From an uncultured Erysipelotrichaceae bacterium (GTDB lineage: Bacteria > Bacillota_I > Bacilli_A > Erysipelotrichales > Erysipelotrichaceae): a DNA stretch of 10,556 bases. The position numbers and the translations under genes were made by a program. Shown here piece by piece: positions 1-6,288 of this stretch (position 1 is its first letter; each line of letters begins with the position of its first letter). The notes beneath the pieces are model-generated. The model was not told the origin of the DNA and made no database searches. It worked only from the letters and a program-made list of their open reading frames with translations. The stretch lies in contig CAMWMY010000031.1 in NCBI GenBank assembly GCA_947175465.1, positions 1 to 10,556 on the forward strand, written 5' to 3'.

Positions 1-157
1 TGATAATATTCATCTCTACTACATCATATTCACGATTATTCATATAATGTGCTATTTTATAAACCTCTTTTTGTTCCTCTTCATTTAATAAAGCGATACG
101 TTGTTTATTTTCTATATGAATATAAAGTTCTTTCTTTTTCTCACTTTTTACTTTCAT
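1..157 (-). CDS. Unrecognised charged protein, N-terminal 52 codons (partial)
   Basis: An open frame starts with ATG at 155-157 and runs off the low-coordinate edge of the window after 52 codons. A clear GGAGGAT ribosome binding site lies at 161-167, about 5 bases ahead of the start and inside the 12-base gap after the aminopeptidase stop codon, so the two genes are probably cotranscribed. The visible protein begins MKVKSEKKKELYIHIENKQR. It is rich in Lys and Glu, with an acidic helix-like stretch (LNEEEQKEVYKIAHYM, about residues 24-39) followed by NNREYDVVEMNII. No signal peptide or membrane segment is visible. I do not recognise the family from this fragment and assign no function. That it is a real gene is supported by the ribosome binding site and the spacing. 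Confidence 0.7.
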   Translation of the reverse strand, partial: MKVKSEKKKELYIHIENKQRIALLNEEEQKEVYKIAHYMNNREYDVVEMNII

Positions 158-169
158 TCTATCCTCCAA

Positions 170-1486
170 CTATTTAACAACGCTTAAACTCCCACTTGCA
201 CTTTCTTTTACATGAGAACTATAAAATTCTTTTAAGACGTTAATCAAATATAATGTATCTTTAATTCCTGCTGTTTCATAAGAAGAATGCATTGCTAATT
301 GTGCAAGACCGATATCTACCATATTTACAGAAACTTTTGTAGATGATATATTTCCAAGCGTACTTCCTCCAGCTGCATCAGAGCGGTTGTGGAAATATTG
401 CACTGGAACATTAGCTTTTTCACAGTACCCTTTGAATAAAGCTTCACTTACTGCATCTGTAGTATATTTTTGATTTGCGCTAAACTTGATAACAATTCCT
501 TCGTTCATATATACACAATTTTTTTCATCTGTCTTTTCTGGGTGATTTGGATGAACTGCATGAGCATTATCAGCTGAAATCATAAAGCTTGATGCTATCG
601 CACGATAATATTCTTCTTGTGATTTTCCTAATGCTGTATTTATACGTTGTAAAGTATCGTATAAAAATGTCGAAGCTGCTCCTTGTTTTGTTCCTGATCC
701 TACTTCTTCATTATCAAAGCAACAGTAAACATTAATTGATTTATCTTGAGAGCTATCTAATAATGCTTTTAATGATGAAAAAGCACATTGTAAATCATCT
801 AATCGTGGAGAAGAAATAAATTCTTGATTTGCCCCCCAAATCGATGGGTGTGTTCGATTATATAAATATAGATCACTACCATAAATATCTTCCATAGCAA
901 CATTCAATTCTTTTGCCAATAATTGCTTATAAAGATTATCTTTCGTATCTGTACTAAATAAAGGAATCGTATCCACTTGCAAATTATATGCAAAACCATT
1001 ATTTACTTGTCGATTCATATGAATGGCAACATTGGGAATTAACAATAAATCGCGATCAATATTTACTAAACGTGTCTCATAAGTATTATCTTTTTTGACA
1101 ATAACTCTTCCTGCAATTGATAAAGGTCTATCTAACCAAGTTGAACATAGCATTCCCCCATACCCTTCTGTATTTAATTTAGTGTATTTTCCTTTTACTT
1201 CTAATTCAGCATTTTCTTTTATTTTAAAACAAGGAGAGTCTGAGTGAGATGCAACAATATTAAAACTGTAATCTTCTATCGTCTTTCCAATTTTAAATGC
1301 AATAATAGAAGATCCATTACGTACAACATAATAAGATTTTCCTGCTGCTAAAGACCATGATCTACCTTCTAATAATTCTTCAAATCCTGCATTTTCTAAT
1401 TCTTCTTTCATTGCTTGAATCGCATGAAAACAGCTAGGACTTTTTTGAAGAAAAGCTAATAATTCTTTTGAAACTTTTGTATGCAT
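170..1486 (-). CDS. M18 family metallo-aminopeptidase
   Basis: This encodes a 438-residue cytosolic exopeptidase of MEROPS family M18 (aspartyl aminopeptidase / aminopeptidase I type), which removes N-terminal residues from peptides using two bridged metal ions. The family signatures are present in order. The first metal-binding His is in VASHSDSP (His81). The bridging Asp is in SPRLDDLQ (Asp230). The catalytic and metal Glu pair is in FDNEEVGSG (Glu260-Glu261). A metal Asp is in SADNAHAVHPN (Asp306), and the last metal His is in AMHSSYETAG (His400). The length is typical of bacterial M18 enzymes. There is no signal peptide or membrane segment. The start at 1484-1486 is set by AGGAGG at 1495-1500, 8 bases upstream. 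The gene appears to have its own extended -10 promoter and to be followed, after 12 bases, by a small unknown gene. Substrate preference (acidic or neutral N-terminal residue) cannot be read from the sequence. Confidence 0.95.
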   Translation of the reverse strand: MHTKVSKELLAFLQKSPSCFHAIQAMKEELENAGFEELLEGRSWSLAAGKSYYVVRNGSSIIAFKIGKTIEDYSFNIVASHSDSPCFKIKENAELEVKGKYTKLNTEGYGGMLCSTWLDRPLSIAGRVIVKKDNTYETRLVNIDRDLLLIPNVAIHMNRQVNNGFAYNLQVDTIPLFSTDTKDNLYKQLLAKELNVAMEDIYGSDLYLYNRTHPSIWGANQEFISSPRLDDLQCAFSSLKALLDSSQDKSINVYCCFDNEEVGSGTKQGAASTFLYDTLQRINTALGKSQEEYYRAIASSFMISADNAHAVHPNHPEKTDEKNCVYMNEGIVIKFSANQKYTTDAVSEALFKGYCEKANVPVQYFHNRSDAAGGSTLGNISSTKVSVNMVDIGLAQLAMHSSYETAGIKDTLYLINVLKEFYSSHVKESASGSLSVVK

Positions 1487-1511
1487 ATTGTATACCTCCT
1501 ATATTAAATAT

Positions 1512-1540
1512 AGTATATCACATATTCTATCTTATGAACA
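1512..1540 (-). promoter_or_regulatory. Probable extended -10 promoter of the M18 aminopeptidase gene
   Basis: On the minus strand TATACT (1512-1517) is preceded by TG and one base (TG at 1519-1520), which is the extended -10 pattern. A weak -35 candidate, TGTTCA (1535-1540), lies 17 bases upstream. Transcription starting near 1505 would leave a short leader that still holds the AGGAGG at 1495-1500. No operator is recognised. Confidence 0.5.
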
Positions 1541-1559
1541 TAATTCCTTTATATAGAAT

Positions 1560-1614
1560 AAAAGAAGCCTATTATTTATATGAATATCTTCATAATCTAT
1601 AATTTGCTTCTTTT
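1560..1614 (-). terminator. Probable intrinsic terminator after the APC transporter gene
   Basis: A perfect 9-bp inverted repeat, AAAAGAAGC (1560-1568) and GCTTCTTTT (1606-1614), begins 7 bases after the transporter stop codon. On the minus strand the closing arm reads GCTTCTTTT followed by ATT, so the T-tract overlaps the stem. The 37-base interior is long for a terminator, but it contains its own small hairpin (ATGAA / TTCAT, 1580-1593), so a branched structure is possible. The plus-strand side also ends in T residues, which makes bidirectional function conceivable. Confidence 0.5.
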
Positions 1615-1621
1615 TATAATT

Positions 1622-3061
1622 TTATATATCTTTGTTTGTTCTCTTCGCAATCATAGGCATAATTAAACCTAATAAAATTAATATAAATGGTGTAAATATA
1701 TTTGCAAATAATCGGAAGTTAAATTCAGGTGACCACATAGGCATTGTGTCACTTACTGTAGGAATCATCCCGGCAATACAAGCAAAAGCTGTAAATAGGA
1801 AACACCATCCTCCTGCAATAATACCAATTGCCTTAGTTTTAGTGAATTTATATTCTGATGAAAACTTTTGTCCAGCTTTCTTCAATGCAATATAAGCTGT
1901 AAATACCCATAAATAACGAAGTGGCATACATACAGAGTTTAACTCAATTAGCCAGTCAAACATATCATTTACATTTCCAATTCCTAATGCAGGAATAATA
2001 ATCAAGATGGATACAAGAATCGTAACTAAGATATATCCATTGATATATACCCCTTTGCTATTTTGTTTTAATAAAGCATTTGGAATATATTTTTTATCTG
2101 CATTATCTAATAACATACGTAAAGGTGCATCGATAGATACGATTAACACAGACAATTGCCCAATTGTATTCGATAATGCATAAATAACTAAGAATAGATT
2201 TCCTACTCCATAGTATTCTCCTAATTGTTTGAAACAATAGTATGCTCCATTTAAAAGCAAGTCTTGTGGAATATTATCAGAACTGAACATCATTCCCATA
2301 GCAATTGTTCCTAAAATAGCTGTTATAGCAACCATCGCTGCTAATGCAATCATCCCTTTAGAAAATCCACGCGCAGGATCTTTCATTTTATTTACATAAG
2401 GTGAAATACGCTCACATCCCCCTACAGCGAATACTAAAATAGAAAGTGATGTGAAATAATTTAAATTAAAGTTTGGTGTAAATGTTTTCAAACTCCAATC
2501 AATAGAATTTACTTTATCTCCAGCAATTGCAGGTGCTGCCATCATTAAAATAATAAATAATATAGACATAACAAACATTGAAGATCCAGCAATGGTTGCT
2601 AAATTTTTCAATGGATTTAATCCACGTGTTGCAATAAAAACAAACACTAAAAATAAACCTAAACAACCAAGTTGTAAAACAAGAGGATCTAAGCTTGTAA
2701 AAAATTTACTATCTCCTGTGATAATCCAACTTAAAGCATTTAATGCAGCTTGTGGTTTTTGAGAAATATAAGGCATGTGAACTACCCAATATGTCCATCC
2801 CGCATAATATGCCATTTTTGGACTAATCGTTTCATGAATCCAAGAGCTTACTCCACCTCCTGAATTTTTAAATGCAGAACCTAACTCCCCTACCATTAAT
2901 GCATATGGTATAAAATAGAATGCAAACATTAAAATCCATGTAAATATAGCTTGCAATCCTCCATATTTAGCAAATCCATTTACTACGTTTGCAAATCCCC
3001 ATACAGAAGCAAATGCCATAAATGCCAGGTTATACCAAAGAATTTTCTTTGAATCTGTCAT
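1622..3061 (-). CDS. APC-superfamily amino-acid transporter, YjeM-like
   Basis: This is a 479-residue integral membrane protein of the amino acid-polyamine-organocation superfamily, probably an amino-acid permease or antiporter of the YjeM/GadC-like branch. About twelve hydrophobic segments can be followed, roughly at residues 10-30, 36-58, 83-105, 125-145, 159-180, 211-227, 246-270, 289-320, 353-372, 376-402, 421-445 and 460-473. The N-terminal half resembles E. coli YjeM as I recall it: SVWGFAN in the first helix, then YFIPYALMVGELGSAF and GGGVSSWI. The loop KMKDPARGFSKG (residues 225-236) is the conserved cytoplasmic APC loop. An ATG in the same frame 14 codons upstream is open, but the start at 3059-3061 is preferred because AAGGAGG ends 7 bases ahead of it and the upstream codons encode that site. 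Substrate is unknown; a peptidase next door fits amino-acid traffic. The gene has its own promoter region and a probable terminator. Confidence 0.88.
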   Translation of the reverse strand: MTDSKKILWYNLAFMAFASVWGFANVVNGFAKYGGLQAIFTWILMFAFYFIPYALMVGELGSAFKNSGGGVSSWIHETISPKMAYYAGWTYWVVHMPYISQKPQAALNALSWIITGDSKFFTSLDPLVLQLGCLGLFLVFVFIATRGLNPLKNLATIAGSSMFVMSILFIILMMAAPAIAGDKVNSIDWSLKTFTPNFNLNYFTSLSILVFAVGGCERISPYVNKMKDPARGFSKGMIALAAMVAITAILGTIAMGMMFSSDNIPQDLLLNGAYYCFKQLGEYYGVGNLFLVIYALSNTIGQLSVLIVSIDAPLRMLLDNADKKYIPNALLKQNSKGVYINGYILVTILVSILIIIPALGIGNVNDMFDWLIELNSVCMPLRYLWVFTAYIALKKAGQKFSSEYKFTKTKAIGIIAGGWCFLFTAFACIAGMIPTVSDTMPMWSPEFNFRLFANIFTPFILILLGLIMPMIAKRTNKDI

Positions 3062-3068
3062 TAAACGA

Positions 3069-3075
3069 CCTCCTT
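3069..3075 (-). promoter_or_regulatory. Ribosome binding site fixing the transporter start
   Basis: AAGGAGG on the minus strand lies 7 bases upstream of the ATG at 3059-3061. Choosing the longer upstream ATG would place this site inside the coding region, and that ATG has no comparable site of its own. Confidence 0.8.
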
Positions 3076-3083
3076 TTTTTATA

Positions 3084-3123
3084 TATACTATTTTAGTATA
3101 CAAAATATTATTCTACTATACAA
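3084..3123 (-). promoter_or_regulatory. Candidate transporter promoter with overlapping 17-base palindrome
   Basis: The perfect palindrome TATACTATTTTAGTATA covers 3084-3100 (7-base arms, 3-base centre). Its minus-strand half TATACT (3095-3100) can act as a -10 box, with TTGTAT (3118-3123) as a weak -35 at 17 bases spacing. An operator overlapping the -10 is possible, but an AT-only palindrome in AT-rich DNA can also arise by chance. Confidence 0.4.
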
Positions 3124-3131
3124 TAATAAAT

Positions 3132-3152
3132 TACTATTTTTTACCATTTTTT
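3132..3152. other. Two phased T6/A6 tracts upstream of the transporter promoter
   Basis: Two near-identical 11-base units, TACTATTTTTT (3132-3142) and TACCATTTTTT (3142-3152), place runs of six T residues exactly 10 bases apart, that is one helical turn. Phased A-tracts bend DNA and can act as UP-like elements. They sit just upstream of the candidate -35. The rest of 3062-3212 is AT-rich, and I see no clear terminator for the deacetylase gene in it. Confidence 0.4.
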
Positions 3153-3212
3153 CACATAATTTACCGTAATTTTATAACTAAAAATAATAATATAAATATA
3201 TATTTAGGAGCT

Positions 3213-4511
3213 CTATGGTGCTGCTATTGTATCAACTGTTTGAAATGTATAACCTAAAGCTTTCATATTCTTTATAAATGTATCCATAGCTAAATAATTT
3301 CCTTTATTGCTTGGATGTAATAAATAAATTGCTCCATTATGATAATGATCCATCATCGTTTTTAAAACCTCTTCTTTTGATAAATCAGGGCCATAATCAT
3401 AGAAAGCATGAGACCATGCATACGTACGATATCCTAAATCTTGCATAATTTTCAAAGAACGTAAAGAACTCCCTCCTTTAGGAAAACGAAAAATCTTTTT
3501 CATCTCCTGACCTGTAACTTGCATAAATGCTTTTTCTGTTTCTGTAATTTCTAATACAAATTTATCAATATCATTAGCATTCGCTAAAGTAGGCATATCA
3601 TAATGATGCCACGTATGATTCGCTACTAAATGTCCATTTTCTACTAATTCATTCATAAAATCTGGTTCATTTAAAATATAATTTCGCGTCAAAAAAAAGG
3701 TTGCATCTACATCATTATCATCAAGTACTTTAGTAATTTCTTTAATATAGGTAATATCATTTCCACCCTCATCAAAAGTAAGATAAATCACTTTTTCATC
3801 AGGACCTTGATGATAAGCATCATATGTGTGAAGTACTTCTTCATCTATCGCCCCTTTTACACGTTCATGATTTTTACTTTTCTCAAACCACCATTCCTCT
3901 GCCTTATTATCATAAGAATCATGGTTATAATATAATTTTACGTTAGTAGGATCTTGACAAACATTCACATTTCTTATAATTTCAGAAGTATTTCCTGCAC
4001 GATCACTCAAAGAATACGTTATTTGATATTCTCCTTGCTTACTCATATCCACATTGCTTTTTATATGAATTTGATCACTGATATCTCCATCATAATTATC
4101 CATTCCTTTAACCCCAGGCTCTTCGTATACTGTATTTTCAAAAACACGTATCGAAGTAGGTCCTTGTAACTGAAGGTTAGGTGGTGTAGTATCTACTACT
4201 TCTACCTTTCTTGTTACTTGCTTATGATAATCTTTTAAAGAATAAACTACTTCATACGTTCCTGTCTTTGTAATATCTACATTGTTATTAACTTCAATGT
4301 ATTGGCTATAATCCAAAAAGCGATACCTGGCAATTGCTCCTTGATCATCATAAGGTTGATTTACCTCTACCTTGATATGATCTTCTCCTTTTACTTTTAA
4401 TAATGGAACAAATAAGCCACTGAAAAATAAAATTTTTATAACACCAATAGCAATACATATGCACAACATAGAAATAAGAGCAACAATAACTCTTTTACAC
4501 TTTTTACTCAC
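3213..4511 (-). CDS. Membrane-anchored PdaA-like polysaccharide deacetylase with two Ig-like (DUF5011-type) repeats
   Basis: A carbohydrate esterase family 4 enzyme of 432 residues that probably removes N-acetyl groups from peptidoglycan outside the membrane. Residues about 8-33 form one membrane-spanning signal anchor after a basic start (SKKCKR). Two Ig-like repeats follow at about 42-107 and 108-186; the second opens with DTTPPNLQLQG and has the GEYQITYSLSDRAGNT signature. The NodB fold covers about 241-429. Its motifs are TFDEG (Asp247, with Glu248 in place of the usual second Asp), HTWHH (His299, His303), RFPKG (Arg342), SHAFYDYG (Asp372) and LLHPSNKG (His399). The pattern WWFEKSKNHE before the domain and WSHAFYDY within it resemble B. 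subtilis PdaA more than PgdA. I chose the GTG at 4509-4511 because GAGGTG lies 6 bases upstream. An ATG at 4542-4544 and a GTG at 4572-4574 are in frame but lack a ribosome binding site. Confidence 0.87.
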   Translation of the reverse strand: MSKKCKRVIVALISMLCICIAIGVIKILFFSGLFVPLLKVKGEDHIKVEVNQPYDDQGAIARYRFLDYSQYIEVNNNVDITKTGTYEVVYSLKDYHKQVTRKVEVVDTTPPNLQLQGPTSIRVFENTVYEEPGVKGMDNYDGDISDQIHIKSNVDMSKQGEYQITYSLSDRAGNTSEIIRNVNVCQDPTNVKLYYNHDSYDNKAEEWWFEKSKNHERVKGAIDEEVLHTYDAYHQGPDEKVIYLTFDEGGNDITYIKEITKVLDDNDVDATFFLTRNYILNEPDFMNELVENGHLVANHTWHHYDMPTLANANDIDKFVLEITETEKAFMQVTGQEMKKIFRFPKGGSSLRSLKIMQDLGYRTYAWSHAFYDYGPDLSKEEVLKTMMDHYHNGAIYLLHPSNKGNYLAMDTFIKNMKALGYTFQTVDTIAAP

Positions 4512-4516
4512 TTCTT

Positions 4517-4524
4517 TCACCTCT
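4517..4524 (-). promoter_or_regulatory. Ribosome binding site supporting a GTG start for the deacetylase
   Basis: AGAGGTGA on the minus strand matches the anti-Shine-Dalgarno sequence well and leaves 6 bases between GAGGTG and the GTG at 4509-4511. The resulting N-terminus (few residues, Lys/Arg cluster, then a hydrophobic helix) is that of a signal anchor. The longer frame would add a second short hydrophobic stretch without a binding site. Confidence 0.7.
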
Positions 4525-4563
4525 ATACAAAATACGCTTTTCATAATAAAAAAATGTATACAT

Positions 4564-4600
4564 AAAAAAATCACTTCCCTAGAAGTATATAAGGGAAATG
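4564..4600 (-). terminator. Intrinsic terminator at the end of the murF-ddl-alr-oxidoreductase unit
   Basis: On the minus strand CATTTCCCT (4592-4600) pairs with AGGGAAGTG (4572-4580) as a 9-bp stem with one U-G wobble around an 11-base loop. One A and then seven T residues (4564-4570) follow. The structure begins about 40 bases after the oxidoreductase stop codon. It is the best terminator in the window, yet it ends only about 52 bases before the deacetylase GTG start. Confidence 0.8.
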
Positions 4601-4641
4601 AATTTTAAGTATGAAATATAAGAGCAAAAGATATAACAAAC

Positions 4642-6225
4642 TTATTTTTTATATTGTTCAATAATCTTTTCAGCACAGCGTAAGCCATCAATAGCTGCCG
4701 AAACAATACCTCCTGCATAACCTGCTCCTTCTCCACATGGATATAATCCAATGACATTGGAAGATAACAATGTATCATCTTCTCTTAAAATTCGAATTGG
4801 TGAACTAGAGCGTGTTTCAATAGCTGTCATAACAGCACTTTTGGCAAAGCCGGGAATTCTTCTATCAAAATCAAGAATTCCTTCAATTAACGCTTCTGTA
4901 ATTTCTTTTGGAAATAACTCCTGTAAATTACAATAAGTAACCCCAATAGAATAACTTGGATTAATTTCTTTAAAATGTGTACTAGCTCTATTTTGTAAAA
5001 AATCTTCTACTAATTGAGCAGGAGCTTTGTATGTTCCTCCTCCCATATGGAAAGCTTTTTCTTCTAATTGTTCTTGAAACTTCATTCCTGAAAGAGGGTG
5101 GGTTCCAAAATCTTGAGGGGATACTTGTACAAGTAAAGCACTATTCGCATTTTCTTGATTGCGTGCATGTTCACTCATTCCATTAACAACAACTTTTTGA
5201 AACGAAGAAGAACTAGGCACAACAGTTCCTCCAGGGCACATACAAAAAGTATAAACTCCTCTTCCATTTTGGGCTTTATGTACGAAACGATATTCTGCAG
5301 CTCCTAATCTAGGATGGCCTGCAAATTTCTTAAATTGAGCTTGATCAATAAAACTTTGCTTATGTTCAATTCTAGCTCCAATAGCAAAAGCCTTAGCTTG
5401 CATATTGACCTTTTTTTCGTACAACTTCATAAAAGTTTCACGCGCACTATGACCAATCGCTAAGATTACTTGTTCACATGGATACCATGTATCATTTACA
5501 TGAATAGAACATATTTTATCCCCTTTTATTTCAAAATCATCTACCATAGATTCAAAATGAACTTCTCCACCAAGTGAAATAATTTCTTCTCTTATACGTT
5601 TCACAATCCCTCGTAAAAGGTCGGTTCCAATATGTGGATGTGCTTCATATAAAATTTCTTTTGGAGCACCAAAACGTACAAATTCTTCTAATACTTTTCT
5701 TGAGCGTAAATCTTTTACCCGCGTTGTAAGCTTTCCATCTGAAAAAGTTCCCGCGCCTCCTTCTCCAAATTGCACATTACTAGATGGATTTAATATACCT
5801 TTTTCCCAAAAATCTTGTACACTTTGAAAACGTTTATCTACACATTCTCCACGTTCAAAAACAATTGGGCAATACCCCATCTGTGCTAATAAAAGAGCTG
5901 CAAAAATTCCCGCTGGTCCAAACCCAATCACAATAGGACGGTGCTTTAACTCTTTCTCTCCACATACAGGAAATTGATATTCTAAAAGAGGAGTTAAAGA
6001 AATATCTTTCATCCCTTTTTTTAAAATTTTTTGTTCATCGACTACTTCACAATCTACACAATAATTAAAATATACTTGACTTTGATCTCTTGCATCAATA
6101 CTTTCTTTAAAAATATAATAATTTATTAATTCTTGTTCTTTAATTTTAAGTTTCTTTAATATTACCTTTCTTAATTGCTGTATTGGCTGATCAATCGATA
6201 GTTTACATTGATGAATTCTAATCAT
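4642..6225 (-). CDS. FAD-dependent oxidoreductase of the COG2509 type, substrate unknown
   Basis: A 527-residue cytosolic flavoprotein. After an N-terminal domain of about 90 residues comes a Rossmann FAD-binding motif, IVIGFGPAG (98-106), with the ribose-binding acidic residue in IVFERG (Glu124). Family-specific blocks follow: VQFGEGGAGTFSDGKL (151-166), LAIGHSARE (255-263), a Cys-containing CMCPGGTVVPS (328-338), and the C-terminal FAD motif LYPCGEGAGYAGGIVSAA (494-511). This architecture is that of the uncharacterised FAD-dependent dehydrogenases of COG2509. The reaction is not known to me. The ATG at 6223-6225 has AGGAGA about 6 bases upstream. It is the fourth gene after murF-ddl-alr, separated from alr by about 63 bases that hold a hairpin, and no convincing promoter is seen there, so it is probably read through from the cell-wall operon. 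A cell-wall role is only suggested by position. Confidence 0.85.
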   Translation of the reverse strand: MIRIHQCKLSIDQPIQQLRKVILKKLKIKEQELINYYIFKESIDARDQSQVYFNYCVDCEVVDEQKILKKGMKDISLTPLLEYQFPVCGEKELKHRPIVIGFGPAGIFAALLLAQMGYCPIVFERGECVDKRFQSVQDFWEKGILNPSSNVQFGEGGAGTFSDGKLTTRVKDLRSRKVLEEFVRFGAPKEILYEAHPHIGTDLLRGIVKRIREEIISLGGEVHFESMVDDFEIKGDKICSIHVNDTWYPCEQVILAIGHSARETFMKLYEKKVNMQAKAFAIGARIEHKQSFIDQAQFKKFAGHPRLGAAEYRFVHKAQNGRGVYTFCMCPGGTVVPSSSSFQKVVVNGMSEHARNQENANSALLVQVSPQDFGTHPLSGMKFQEQLEEKAFHMGGGTYKAPAQLVEDFLQNRASTHFKEINPSYSIGVTYCNLQELFPKEITEALIEGILDFDRRIPGFAKSAVMTAIETRSSSPIRILREDDTLLSSNVIGLYPCGEGAGYAGGIVSAAIDGLRCAEKIIEQYKK

Positions 6226-6257
6226 ATGATCTCTCCTTTTACTATAAAAATATATTT

Positions 6258-6282
6258 AAAAATAGCTAATACCTTAGCTATT
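6258..6282 (-). terminator. Intercistronic hairpin between alr and the oxidoreductase gene, possibly a leaky terminator
   Basis: AATAGCTAA (6261-6269) and TTAGCTATT (6274-6282) are a perfect 9-bp inverted repeat with a 4-base loop, beginning shortly after the alr stop codon. On the minus strand the stem ends TATT and continues TTT before AAATATATTTTT, so there is a short U-tract. The stem has only two G-C pairs. It may act as a partial terminator, a processing site or a 3' stabiliser that lowers expression of the fourth gene. Confidence 0.5.
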
Positions 6283-6288
6283 CCTTTC

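Noticed and set aside
1632..1895. Plus-strand open frame of 87 codons inside the transporter gene
   Set aside because: It lies antisense to a strong membrane-protein gene, whose hydrophobic codons give hydrophobic antisense frames. No ribosome binding site was seen and it has no recognisable family.
1511..3100. Shared TAGTATA half-site at the aminopeptidase and transporter promoters as a common operator
   Set aside because: In both places it is simply the complement of a TATACT -10 box, and the aminopeptidase promoter lacks the second half of the palindrome.
3954..4169. Plus-strand open frame of 71 codons inside the deacetylase gene
   Set aside because: It is antisense to the Ig-like repeats, with no supporting signals and no protein-like conservation visible.
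4751..4936. Plus-strand open frame of 61 codons inside the oxidoreductase gene
   Set aside because: It is antisense to the conserved C-terminal FAD region, so it is a shadow of that gene.
6242..6247. TATAGT as a -10 box for the oxidoreductase gene
   Set aside because: Transcription would start inside the ribosome binding site at 6232-6237, leaving no usable leader.
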